Made by a program: the position numbers and the translations under genes. From Leeuwenhoekiella polynyae (lineage in GTDB: Bacteria > Bacteroidota > Bacteroidia > Flavobacteriales > Flavobacteriaceae): a stretch of DNA of 64,000 nt. The stretch is taken from assembly GCF_042683665.1 (NCBI RefSeq), contig NZ_JBHUOO010000042.1; one strand, 5' to 3'. A model generated the notes under the pieces. The model saw only the letters and a list, made by a program, of their open reading frames with translations. It was not told the DNA's origin and searched no databases. Shown here piece after piece: positions 53,688 to 61,957 of the stretch. Numbering within the stretch: position 1 is the first letter of the stretch; each line of letters begins with the position of its first letter.

Positions 53688-53879
53688 ATGACACGTATAT
53701 TAATCTGGGTTTTTAAATTGGTCGTATCGCTCGCGGTAATGCTCCCTAATCAAGAGCAAACAGCGTTTGATAAGCCAAATGTTGATCTTGTTCCGTTTGA
53801 AAAGTGCAAGATGTTTACTAATTATTCAGATTGTAATACTTTTAAAAAAGTAGAAAATGCCGCAGCTTGTCTACTATAA
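53688..53879 (+). CDS. Small exported peptide-like protein, hypothetical
   Basis: A 63-residue frame, MTRILIWVFKLVVSLAVMLP, then a polar region with three Cys residues (FEKCKMFTNYSDCNTF, AAACLL). The N-terminus looks like a signal peptide or membrane anchor. It ends 9 bp before the sensor-kinase gene, so it could be the first gene of that operon. I do not recognise the family, and its reality rests on position and the signal-like start. Confidence 0.5.
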   Translation: MTRILIWVFKLVVSLAVMLPNQEQTAFDKPNVDLVPFEKCKMFTNYSDCNTFKKVENAAACLL

Positions 53880-53888
53880 AATTAAATT

Positions 53889-55229
53889 ATGAATATTTTT
53901 TTTAAGGAATTAGGAAAGGCTTGTATCGTAGGTATAGCGATCTATGCAGTGTTTTTATTGATTCATTTGGGAGGAGGTAACCCACTTTATTTCAACAAAA
54001 AGCTTGCAGAAGATTTTGGGATCAGTATGCTGTATTCAGTAGTGCTATATATGGCAAATATGGCTGTTTTTAGATATTTCTACTTTAGTAATAAAATCAG
54101 GCTTTATTCTCCAAAACACTTAGCTAGAGCGATACCGGCGAGTTTAATTGTTACTGGCATAAGTGTATTTTTTATCAGAGTCTTTATAATTTGTGTATTA
54201 AAGGAGTTTTCTTTTTTAGAATTTATAAGTGACGAGAAGTTTATAGATTACTGGATGCCGCTGTTTATTGCGCTCGTTTGTAATGCGATCTTCTATTTCT
54301 TTTTCTATTACAAATACAAAAAAGAAAGTCAGGTTAAAGAGCAGAAGATCATTGCCGGTACAGCTTCGGCACAGTTTGATGCTTTAAAAAATCAATTAGA
54401 TCCTCATTTTTTATTCAATAGTTTGAATGTACTTACCAGTCTTATTGAAGAAAACCCCGCTCAGGCTCAAAAATTCACTACTTCTTTGTCTAAGGTTTAC
54501 CGCTATGTTTTAGAGCAAAAGAATAAAGAACTGGTTACGTTAGAAGAAGAATTGGCATTTGCAAAAACCTATATGACGCTTTTAAAAATGCGTTATGAAG
54601 ACAGCATTATTTTTAATATGCCTGCGGAAGTAACTCATCCCGAAGCTCGTGTTGTACCCTTATCGTTACAGCTTTTACTTGAAAATGCAGTAAAACACAA
54701 CGTAGTAAGTGATAATCACAGATTACACATTAGCATAGAAGAAGAAGAAGGAAATCTGGTGGTACGCAATAATCTACAGCCCAAAAAGATTATGACCAAA
54801 GGTAGCGGAGTAGGGCTCATCAATATCAAACAGCGTTATGCATTGCTTACTTCCAGACGGCTCCAAATTCAACAAACAGAATCAGAATTTATAATCAAAA
54901 TACCAAAGTTAACCCGTCAATTAGAATCAGCAATTATGAACACAGAAGAGTACCTTACAGACAAGAAATATGCACTTGCTAAAGAACACGTAGAGCAACT
55001 TAAAGGCTTTTATATACATATCACAGTTTACCTTATTGTGATTACTGGTCTTATCATTCTCAATTTGCTTACAACCACATTTCCGTGGGCGATTTTCCCG
55101 GCATTAGGTTGGGGACTGGGTGTGTTTTTTCACGGTGCAGAAGTTTTCAAGTGGAATCCGTTTCTAGGCAGAGACTGGGAAGAACGTAAGATTCGTGAAA
55201 TTATGAATGAGCAAGAAAAGAAGTGGTAA
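53889..55229 (+). CDS. LytS-type sensor histidine kinase fused to a C-terminal 2TM domain
   Basis: A 446-residue membrane kinase. Four N-terminal membrane helices (about 10-140) precede a His_kinase domain with DPHFLFNSLNVLTSLIEENP (phospho-His), an N box LLLENAVKHNVV and a G box GSGVGLINIKQRY. After residue 349 a 2TM domain follows, MNTEEYLTDKKYALAKEHVE then FYIHITVYLIVITGLIILN and WNPFLGRDWEERKI. The same module stands alone in the next two genes. The fusion point keeps a Met codon (54936-54938). The LytTR regulator is three genes downstream. Confidence 0.92.
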   Translation: MNIFFKELGKACIVGIAIYAVFLLIHLGGGNPLYFNKKLAEDFGISMLYSVVLYMANMAVFRYFYFSNKIRLYSPKHLARAIPASLIVTGISVFFIRVFIICVLKEFSFLEFISDEKFIDYWMPLFIALVCNAIFYFFFYYKYKKESQVKEQKIIAGTASAQFDALKNQLDPHFLFNSLNVLTSLIEENPAQAQKFTTSLSKVYRYVLEQKNKELVTLEEELAFAKTYMTLLKMRYEDSIIFNMPAEVTHPEARVVPLSLQLLLENAVKHNVVSDNHRLHISIEEEEGNLVVRNNLQPKKIMTKGSGVGLINIKQRYALLTSRRLQIQQTESEFIIKIPKLTRQLESAIMNTEEYLTDKKYALAKEHVEQLKGFYIHITVYLIVITGLIILNLLTTTFPWAIFPALGWGLGVFFHGAEVFKWNPFLGRDWEERKIREIMNEQEKKW

Positions 55230-55329
55230 CAATTCAGTCAAAAAAAATGACAGGTGAGTCAGTTAGAATTTCTTCAAAAAGTATTTCTTACCAAATTTGT
55301 TTCAGTATTAATCACTAAAAACTTTAAAG

Positions 55330-55644
55330 ATGGAAAATTTTGATAGAGAAAATCGGTATCTGGACGCAAAAGAACGCGTAGGTCACATCAAGAAATTTTA
55401 CACAAGCTTGATCAGTTATTTTGTAATAATTGGTGCTCTGGCACTCTTAAATTATTATACAGATGGTTTACGCTATCCTTGGTTTTTATGGGCTGCATTT
55501 GGCTGGGGGATAGGTTTGGTGTTTCAGGCGGCAAAAGCTTTTAACTGGAATCCTTTTGTAAGTAGAGAATGGGAAGAGCGCAAAATTAAAGAATTTATGG
55601 AGCGTGATCAAAAATCTCAATCTAATATGGGGCGCTGGGAGTAA
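55330..55644 (+). CDS. 2TM domain membrane protein
   Basis: A 104-residue protein made of one 2TM domain. It has an amphipathic N-terminus (NRYLDAKERVGHIKKFYTSL), two membrane helices (about 30-47 and 55-76) and the conserved tail KAFNWNPFVSREWEERKIKE. It closely resembles the C-terminus of the kinase encoded before it and the next gene. The role in signalling is inferred from the operon; the domain's mechanism is not known. Confidence 0.88.
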   Translation: MENFDRENRYLDAKERVGHIKKFYTSLISYFVIIGALALLNYYTDGLRYPWFLWAAFGWGIGLVFQAAKAFNWNPFVSREWEERKIKEFMERDQKSQSNMGRWE

Positions 55645-55659
55645 TCTAAATTTTATAGT

Positions 55660-55989
55660 ATGAAAAATTCAAATTACGAGGAAGCTTTAAAACGCGTAAA
55701 GCAACTTAAAGACTTTTACAATCACATACCGGTTTATATTATTCTATCTGCGCTGTATGTTGCTTTTTGTCTGGGTGTTTTTGATGGGGGTAGTTTTAGT
55801 CAGCATATTCCATTTTGGTCACCTCTTTGTATGGTGGGTGGCTATGGATTAAGTCTTTTAGGTTATTATATTTACCTCAAACATGGAAGCATCTTTGAAT
55901 CGTATTACAAGAACTGGGAAAAGCGAAAAATAAAAGAATATCTGGATCAGGAAATACATGCAGAAACTAAAACCAGTCGCTGGGAGTAG
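55660..55989 (+). CDS. 2TM domain membrane protein
   Basis: A 109-residue protein, the third 2TM module of the operon. It starts YEEALKRVKQLKDFYNHIPV, has two membrane helices (about 20-40 and 53-75) and ends with NWEKRKIKEYLDQEIHAETK then TSRWE. It shares the xRWE ending with the preceding gene (GRWE). It lies 15 bp after that gene and 42 bp before the LytTR regulator. Confidence 0.88.
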   Translation: MKNSNYEEALKRVKQLKDFYNHIPVYIILSALYVAFCLGVFDGGSFSQHIPFWSPLCMVGGYGLSLLGYYIYLKHGSIFESYYKNWEKRKIKEYLDQEIHAETKTSRWE

Positions 55990-56031
55990 GTTTTATATAT
56001 ATTCAGAATAACTATGAATAAATTATAAAAA

Positions 56032-56790
56032 ATGAACGTACTGGTTATTGAAGATGAAAAACCTGCAGCACGCAGACTCACCAGAATGCTGGAAGCTCTA
56101 GATCTAAATGTTTTGGCTCAATTGCATTCGGTAGAAGAAGCGGTAGAATGGTTTTCAACCAATACACATCCAGAGCTTATATTTCTTGATATTCAATTAA
56201 GCGATGGTTTGTCTTTTGAGATCTTTGATGCTGTAGAAGTTACCAGTGCAATTATTTTTACAACAGCCTATGATGAGTATGCCTTACAGGCTTTTAAACT
56301 GAACAGCATTGATTATTTGCTCAAGCCTATAGATGATGAAGAGCTTGAAGCTGCTGTGACTAAGTTTAAAAAACAACGACCTTCAGCAAGTGATGTTAAA
56401 CTCAATTTTGAAGATATACGCAAACTTCTAGGAGTCAACCCTGTGGAGCGTGACTATAAAAAACGCTTTACCGTAAAAATAGGACAGCATCTTAAGATGA
56501 TAAACGTAGATGATGTGGTTTGCTTTTATAGTGAAAATAAGGGGACCTATGCACGTACAACTGATAAGCGGGATTATTTGCTAGATACAACTTTAGAAAT
56601 CCTGGAAGGAGAATTACAACCTGATGTTTTTTTTAGAGTAAGCCGCAAGTATTTTGTAAATGTAAATGCCATTCATGATATTATAAGCTATACCAATTCG
56701 CGTTTACAAGTTAAACTACAGGCTTGTGATGATCTTGAGATTATTGTAAGCCGTGAACGCGTAAAAGACTTTAAATTCTGGCTTTCTTAA
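56032..56790 (+). CDS. LytTR family response regulator
   Basis: A 252-residue regulator. The receiver domain has the acidic pair in VLVIEDEKPAARRL, the phospho-acceptor Asp in ELIFLDIQLSDGLSFEIFD near residue 55, and Lys in YLLKPIDDEELEAAV. A C-terminal LytTR DNA-binding domain follows (about 140-252; FTVKIGQHLKMINVDDVVCF, VSRKYFVNVNAI). It is the cognate partner of the LytS-type kinase at the start of the operon. Confidence 0.95.
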   Translation: MNVLVIEDEKPAARRLTRMLEALDLNVLAQLHSVEEAVEWFSTNTHPELIFLDIQLSDGLSFEIFDAVEVTSAIIFTTAYDEYALQAFKLNSIDYLLKPIDDEELEAAVTKFKKQRPSASDVKLNFEDIRKLLGVNPVERDYKKRFTVKIGQHLKMINVDDVVCFYSENKGTYARTTDKRDYLLDTTLEILEGELQPDVFFRVSRKYFVNVNAIHDIISYTNSRLQVKLQACDDLEIIVSRERVKDFKFWLS

Positions 56791-56800
56791 TATAAGTTTT

Positions 56801-56870
56801 ATTGGCTCCACCAAAGGGTTTAATACCTAGAGGCTTGCCCCGAGGTTGTATTCAATAATAATTTACTCTA
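56801..56870. repeat. Dispersed hairpin repeat, copy C
   Basis: This copy contains ATTGGCTCCACCAAAGGGTT followed by TAATACC, AGGCTTGCCCCGAGGT and a final ATTTACTC. It aligns with copy A at 18532-18631. It lies between the convergent LytTR and DUF2254 genes, and its right end overlaps the DUF2254 stop codon. Confidence 0.65.
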
Positions 56871-58191
56871 AACTCGCCAACTTGCGATCTGTATTGTTAT
56901 AAGCTGCTGCTTTGTCTCGTATCGTAAAAACACCCTCAAGATCTTTCTTATTTGCTATGTCGGCTTTCGCGTCTATTAAAATAAGATTGATCTCGTCGAT
57001 TATAATTTCTTCGGCATTATTGATTACAGACTTAGTCTGTAATAAGAAATATAATGCAGTGAGCATTTTGTGTAACATCACGACATCGTGTTTACAATAA
57101 CCGCGTAACGGAACAAAAACAAAATAGATCAACTCTTTAAAATCTATTGTTCTAAGACTTATAACTGCCTCATCATCTTTATTCTTTATATAGCTAAAAT
57201 CTTCTTTACGGAGTCTTAAAGCAAAAAGTTCAGAGAGATAATCTATACATGTTATTGCCGTACCAGGGTCATTGATACCGGGGCTCATAGCCTTAATTGC
57301 AATCTCAGTAAGTTGTTTAAAACCCAAGATATAATTATGTTTCACAATTTCGCTTCGCGAAAATCCAAAACATGTGAGTAAGTGATTTCTTTGCTCTTCA
57401 TCAAGTTCTTTGTCACAGCGGGCTATGGGTACATTTTTTAAAATAAAAGTACCTTTAGGAGCCAGAATTTCAATCTTACAGTCCAGTTCATTGCAGAGTT
57501 CGAGAAGAGCATCTACAGCAATAGTTTGCAAATAACCCGTATTATTTATTTTAATAACATTCCAGTCTTTACTCTCTGGAAAGTCTGTTTTGCTGTACTC
57601 GTCATCGGTTTGATTGATGAGTTGGGTCAAACGCGTTTTTGCTTTTTGGTATATGGTTTCGATTATTTTATTAATCTGAATCGCTTCTGAAATAGAATGA
57701 ATAAAATAAATAAAGAGAGCTAATACCAGCATGCTTAAAATGATACCAATCAATACAGCAAATCCCGGAAGCTGGTATTTGTTATCTGTAGGTTTTATAC
57801 TCAGTAAAATGAGAATACAGTAAATAAGCGTTGCAATATAGTATCCTAAAACATACTGATGTCGTTTATTAGAAATCAACCCTGGAAGAATTCTGGGTGA
57901 ATAATTATTAGATGCTTGATTGAGCAAAATCATCACCATAGAAAAACTGAATACCATCAGTGAGATAATACCGCCTATAAACGTACTGAGTAGCGTACGT
58001 GCAGTATCTGCATCATTAATAACCAGCTGTGGTGCGTTTTTGATTAAAAAGCTAGAAATCCCTCGGCTTTCTGCATATAGCATGGCAAAACCTATGCAAA
58101 GACCTCCAAAAGCAAATAGAGAAGGGTAGAAGCCAATTTTACCGGTGAGATTAGCAAAAAATAATCGGAATTTAGTTATGAACTGAAGCAT
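56863..58191 (-). CDS. DUF2254 family membrane protein
   Basis: A 442-residue inner-membrane protein with four N-terminal membrane helices (about 18-38, 60-85, 108-130 and 138-165). A soluble region contains GYLQTIAVDALLELCNELDC, KAMSPGINDPGTAITCIDYL and VFVPLRGYCKHDVVMLHKML. These match the DUF2254 family, whose function is unknown. It lies 57 bp downstream of the LETM1-related gene on the same strand. Confidence 0.9.
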   Translation of the reverse strand: MLQFITKFRLFFANLTGKIGFYPSLFAFGGLCIGFAMLYAESRGISSFLIKNAPQLVINDADTARTLLSTFIGGIISLMVFSFSMVMILLNQASNNYSPRILPGLISNKRHQYVLGYYIATLIYCILILLSIKPTDNKYQLPGFAVLIGIILSMLVLALFIYFIHSISEAIQINKIIETIYQKAKTRLTQLINQTDDEYSKTDFPESKDWNVIKINNTGYLQTIAVDALLELCNELDCKIEILAPKGTFILKNVPIARCDKELDEEQRNHLLTCFGFSRSEIVKHNYILGFKQLTEIAIKAMSPGINDPGTAITCIDYLSELFALRLRKEDFSYIKNKDDEAVISLRTIDFKELIYFVFVPLRGYCKHDVVMLHKMLTALYFLLQTKSVINNAEEIIIDEINLILIDAKADIANKKDLEGVFTIRDKAAAYNNTDRKLASLE

Positions 58192-58248
58192 AGGCGAATT
58201 TCTACAATATCTTTAAAACCCTGTCCTTTTTGATATAGTGTTAACATA

Positions 58249-59463
58249 CTAAATCTCAGGATCATCATGATTTTGAGCTTCTATTCGGTTTTCATTAAAC
58301 GCGCTGGGCAATAATTCAGGAATAAATTTAACCAGTAACGGAAGTAATATACCACCTCCCGGAAGCATAAAAATAGCAAGGGAAGGTATGCTTTTACAAA
58401 TGTCTAAAAGCTGTGATTTAACCCTTTTCTTTTCAGCTTTGCTTAAATCCCTTACAGTAGATTGTCCTAATAATAAGACCAGATCTTTACTTTCTGAAAG
58501 CTCCTGAAGCAAGCGATTTTTATTCCGAAAAATAAGGGTTTTTACCGTTCGAATCGTTTGCGAATAAAAATGTTTTACCGGGTTACTGTAGTTGAGGTAT
58601 GATATTCTTTTTCGGTTTGCTTGTATAAAAGTATACACATAGGTTGTTGACTGCTCAATAACCTCATTAGGTAAAAGAAGTTGAGCACCAAATTTCTTAA
58701 GAAAAAGATATTCGGTTTTATCCAATTTTACATCATCCCATATAGCCAACGCAGCCAGATCTAATAAATATCGTTTCTCGAGAAGCCCGGTATATACTTC
58801 TAAAGGAAGTTCGTCAAGATTTTGCGCTTCTTGTTTTAAGTTGCGATTGTATCTGAGGGATTTTTCAAAAAGTTTAAGCAATAACTTATCATACTGCTCT
58901 TTCTCTTCTTTTTGTATCAAAGCAAGCCAGATAACGTTCATCAGTGTAGCTTCTAAATATGAAGCATAATGGCTGATGTTTTCTTCATTTTCAAGGTAGT
59001 GTTGAAACGATAATACATCAATAAATAGCAACGCATTTGTTATAAGGTTACTGAAGTTTTTTTGAAGCAAATGTTCATTAGTCTGAATGCGCTCTTGAAT
59101 GATCTTTTCTAAAGTAGCAGCATTTGGTTTTAGTTTTGAAAATCGGGTAAAATAAAAGTGTTCTTTAGGATCTAGTTGCTCATAATATTCGGTAATTGCC
59201 TTAAAAAAGTGAGTATCGTTTTTATATTTCTGATAATAAACACAATAAAGGCTGTCAAAAAAATTAAGTTTAGTGCGTTCCGTTTCATTCCACAATAAAG
59301 GCTCTGCTGTTCCGTAGCTTACTGTTGTTACTGAAACACCATATATAAAACCAGATTGAAGTAATAATTCATATAAGGCGTTCAAGTCTGAGTTAAGTTC
59401 CTTAAAAGCTTTTTTTATTACAGGTTGATGCTTTGTAATCCATCCAAAAGATGAAGGATTCAT
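58249..59463 (-). CDS. LETM1-related biofilm-associated protein
   Basis: A 404-residue protein. The first 300 residues are helical and specific to flavobacteria (MNPSSFGWITKHQPVIKKAF, YCVYYQKYKNDTHFFKAITE). The C-terminus has the LETM1-like segment KKRVKSQLLDICKSIPSLAI, with FMLPGGGILLPLLVKFIPELLPSAF after it, which holds one membrane helix. In eukaryotes LETM1 is a mitochondrial ion-exchange protein; here only the C-terminal resemblance is clear. The family has been linked to biofilm phenotypes in flavobacteria; the mechanism is unknown. Confidence 0.85.
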   Translation of the reverse strand: MNPSSFGWITKHQPVIKKAFKELNSDLNALYELLLQSGFIYGVSVTTVSYGTAEPLLWNETERTKLNFFDSLYCVYYQKYKNDTHFFKAITEYYEQLDPKEHFYFTRFSKLKPNAATLEKIIQERIQTNEHLLQKNFSNLITNALLFIDVLSFQHYLENEENISHYASYLEATLMNVIWLALIQKEEKEQYDKLLLKLFEKSLRYNRNLKQEAQNLDELPLEVYTGLLEKRYLLDLAALAIWDDVKLDKTEYLFLKKFGAQLLLPNEVIEQSTTYVYTFIQANRKRISYLNYSNPVKHFYSQTIRTVKTLIFRNKNRLLQELSESKDLVLLLGQSTVRDLSKAEKKRVKSQLLDICKSIPSLAIFMLPGGGILLPLLVKFIPELLPSAFNENRIEAQNHDDPEI

Positions 59464-59587
59464 AAAATTTAGATTAAAATTTAAAATTTAAACAATTGAA
59501 TTTCAGTAATTTGAAATTGTTTTTTAAAAAAAATACACTTTTTTTAAAATTCTAAAAACCATAGTCAGTTTTACTACGTAAATGTAA

Positions 59588-59620
59588 TGAATAAGTTAAA
59601 CAGGGCATTTAACTTATTCA
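59588..59620. repeat. 13-bp inverted repeat upstream of the LETM1-related gene
   Basis: Perfect arms TGAATAAGTTAAA and TTTAACTTATTCA with a 7-base spacer CAGGGCA, 125 bp upstream of the LETM1-related start. No T-run follows, so an operator or an RNA structural element is more likely than a terminator. The rest of 59464-59717 holds no recognisable gene. Confidence 0.6.
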
Positions 59621-59718
59621 ATTGAAAAATCCAAATCTCAATTATTTTGGAGAATATGGAAAGGAAAATTATCAATTTTGGTTAGTTGATTAGTTTTTTT
59701 GGATTTTTTGTTAGTTGA

Positions 59719-59758
59719 GAATCACCTTGTTTTGGAGAAGGCAGGTGATTCTTTTTTT
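59719..59758 (+). terminator. Orphan plus-strand terminator, possible small RNA end
   Basis: Stem GAATCACCT/AGGTGATTC with a 15-base loop, followed by TTTTTTT on the plus strand. No plus-strand gene precedes it within this gap: the LETM1-related gene on the left is on the minus strand and starts at 59463. It may end a short non-coding RNA starting within 59580-59700. A weak promoter-like TTTG (59646-59649) and CAATTTTG (59673-59680) are present. Confidence 0.5.
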
Positions 59759-59796
59759 ATGTCTATTTCTGAATTATTTTAAGAAAATTGATATAA

Positions 59797-59827
59797 AAAA
59801 AAGCCTCTGTGAATACAGAGGCTTTTT
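59797..59827 (-). terminator. Terminator of the anti-sigma gene
   Basis: Stem AAAAAGCCTCTGT/ACAGAGGCTTTTT with loop GAAT. On the minus strand it ends in a run of eight T, 21 bp beyond the anti-sigma stop. Confidence 0.9.
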
Positions 59828-59847
59828 CATTTATAAACTATTTTGTC

Positions 59848-60654
59848 TTAAGCATTATTCGCTACAACACCTAAGGTATATAATTGTTCCATTGTAGGAG
59901 TTTCACTACCCCCTGCAGGTTCTAGCGTAATACCAAATGCTTGTGAATCATTAGGATTCTCTAGAGCAAAGACCTTATTCGTATTATTTACAAAATCATC
60001 CAAAAGTCCCATACTCGTAGGAGTAAGCGGATCTAGCTTTAAAGACCACACTTGATATACAAAACCTTCCGGAGGTTCTGGTAATCCCATAGCATCTATA
60101 TAAGCCTTATTAGATTCCTTATCCCAAAAGACGTTTACGTATGCTTCAGGAGCAACCTGCTGACCAGCAAGAGGTACTTTAGTAACCTGTGGATCACGAA
60201 TGACCGCCAGTATCTCTTTTGTTTCAGTTAATGCATCTTCAGAATATTGAAGTTTACTTTCTAACTTGGTGTTTTCGATCTCTACAACTTGTAATTCTTT
60301 ACGAAGTGTATTTGTTCTATTTAACAAAACAAATATTCCAACTAAGAAAATTACCGAAGCAGCTATGCTGATGAATGACAGCAAGCGTGTTCTTTTTTGA
60401 GATGCAGGATTTAATTTTACTACACCATTGTTACTCTGAAGTTTTGCTCGTATTGCAGCAAGTATTTCCTCAGGATTATATGGCGCAGCCGCTGTTGCCA
60501 GATTTTGTAGTGCAGCTTCTATTTGTTCTACTTCTTTTTCTACTTCAGGGTATTGTTTAAGTACCGTTGAAACTTCTTTACTTTCTTTAGAAGTTAAGGC
60601 CCCATATACATACAGCTCAAGTATGCCAGATTCTATGTATTCTTGAATATCCAT
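59848..60654 (-). CDS. Anti-sigma factor, RskA family
   Basis: Membrane anti-sigma factor of 268 residues. The cytoplasmic N-terminus (YIESGILELYVYGALTSKES) carries the sigma-binding region. One membrane helix follows (about 93-111) and then a periplasmic RskA_C domain with YVNVFWDKESNKAYIDAMGL, FVYQVWSLKLDPLTPTSMG and the conserved FGITLEPAGGSETPTMEQ. It follows the sigma gene with no gap between stop and start and should hold that sigma factor inactive. Confidence 0.93.
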   Translation of the reverse strand: MDIQEYIESGILELYVYGALTSKESKEVSTVLKQYPEVEKEVEQIEAALQNLATAAAPYNPEEILAAIRAKLQSNNGVVKLNPASQKRTRLLSFISIAASVIFLVGIFVLLNRTNTLRKELQVVEIENTKLESKLQYSEDALTETKEILAVIRDPQVTKVPLAGQQVAPEAYVNVFWDKESNKAYIDAMGLPEPPEGFVYQVWSLKLDPLTPTSMGLLDDFVNNTNKVFALENPNDSQAFGITLEPAGGSETPTMEQLYTLGVVANNA

Positions 60655-61185
60655 TTAATTTACCAATATAGCTCTTAGTTTATTAATACAAAGTCTGTTG
60701 CGCGTTTTAATAGTTCCTAGAGGCATATCTAATTCTTCAGAAGCTTCTTTTTGCGTGTATCCTTTAAAAAATAAAAGATTAATCACTTTTTTACAATCTT
60801 CTCCTAAAGCTTTAATATATTTTTTTATACCTATCGCATCAACTTTACTTGAAAAACTACTTTTGTTTTCAAGGATATCTACGAAATATTCTTGAGTAAG
60901 GTTTTTCTTTTGGTTCTTAAATGCTTTAGACCTAGTCTTATCTATTGCTGCATTACGAGCAATATTAAGGAGCCAGGTAAAGAATCTTCCTTTTTTAGAG
61001 GAATACGATTCACAGTTATCCCATACTTTAATAAAAACATCCTGTAATACTTCTTCTGATGCTTCAACATCGTGGAGTACACTGTTAATTACGCCAAAAA
61101 TACTTTCTGAGTAAAGGCTATATAAGCGTTCAAAGGCTTTCTCGTCTTTTTGCTGAAGACGTAAAATTAATTCATCTGGTTGCAT
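60655..61185 (-). CDS. RNA polymerase sigma factor, ECF (SigK-like)
   Basis: A 176-residue ECF sigma factor. Region 2 has LYSLYSESIFGVINSVLHDV and EEVLQDVFIKVWDNCESYSS; the LLNIARNAAIDKTRSKAFKN helix follows. Region 4 has CKKVINLLFFKGYTQKEASE and ELDMPLGTIKTRNRLCINKL. The RskA partner is encoded immediately downstream. The neighbouring Cu/Zn superoxide dismutase gene may belong to its regulon, but no evidence beyond position is available. Confidence 0.95.
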   Translation of the reverse strand: MQPDELILRLQQKDEKAFERLYSLYSESIFGVINSVLHDVEASEEVLQDVFIKVWDNCESYSSKKGRFFTWLLNIARNAAIDKTRSKAFKNQKKNLTQEYFVDILENKSSFSSKVDAIGIKKYIKALGEDCKKVINLLFFKGYTQKEASEELDMPLGTIKTRNRLCINKLRAILVN

Positions 61186-61228
61186 AGCAATCTGTTAGTT
61201 GTGCCTAAATGTATTAAATTAAAAGTGA

Positions 61229-61253
61229 AAAAGCAGCCCTATGAGCTGCTTTT
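61229..61253 (-). terminator. Terminator of the superoxide dismutase gene
   Basis: Stem AAAAGCAGC/GCTGCTTTT with an eight-base loop. On the minus strand it ends in TTTTTC, 28 bp beyond the sodC stop. Confidence 0.8.
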
Positions 61254-61280
61254 AATAATTAGTTAGAGGATGCTAATGTA

Positions 61281-61868
61281 TTATTCAATAATACCACCAC
61301 AACTTACACGTGGTCCTGCTGCACCGCTAGGTTGACTTGTAAAATCATCTGCACCTTGATGCACAATAAGTCCTTTACCTACAATATCTTTCATAGGATC
61401 ATCACAGCTAATGCACCATTCATCTGTAGTGATAGTAATAGTACCATTCCCATTCTCATCTGCTTGAAAGTTTCCTATGTCTCCTTTGTGATACCCTTCT
61501 GGATCACCCCATTTGCCATGCTTCTCTTTAGTAGGATTCCAGTGACCACCTGCTGATGTACCATCATCTGCAGAACAGTCTGCATTCTCATGAATATGTA
61601 TTGCATGCATTCCCGGTTCTAAACCTTCAAAAACAGCAGTCATAGAAACTTCACCATCTTCTTCTGTAAAAACAGCACTACCAGTTGCAGTACTACCACT
61701 TTTAGATTCAAGATTTACCGTTATTTTTTTAACTACCGGAGCTTCTTCTTGCATATCTGCAGTTTCGGTTGTAGTTGTTTCGTCCATTTCTTTTTCTTTC
61801 TTGTCATTCTTACAAGAGGTAAAACCTAGAGTAAGTGCAAGTGAAAAAAGTATTGCGTAATTTTTCAT
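61281..61868 (-). CDS. sodC: Cu/Zn superoxide dismutase lipoprotein
   Basis: A 195-residue envelope enzyme that dismutes superoxide. It has a lipobox at Cys19 (LALTLGFTSCKND) and an acidic linker (about 25-45; METTTTETADMQEEAP). The SOD domain has copper ligands in MHAIHIHENADC, zinc and copper His in GGHWNPTKEKHGKWGDPEGY, and HQGADDFTSQPSGAAGPRVS with CGGI. The Arg in GPRVSC guides the substrate. The second Cys of the structural disulfide is present. Confidence 0.95.
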   Translation of the reverse strand: MKNYAILFSLALTLGFTSCKNDKKEKEMDETTTTETADMQEEAPVVKKITVNLESKSGSTATGSAVFTEEDGEVSMTAVFEGLEPGMHAIHIHENADCSADDGTSAGGHWNPTKEKHGKWGDPEGYHKGDIGNFQADENGNGTITITTDEWCISCDDPMKDIVGKGLIVHQGADDFTSQPSGAAGPRVSCGGIIE

Positions 61869-61957
61869 AATAGAATTTTGATTAGTTTACAGTACTAAAT
61901 TAAGGGTTTGTTTCAGCCCGACCAAAGAATTAAAGATAAGCTTAACATTAGGGTTAA

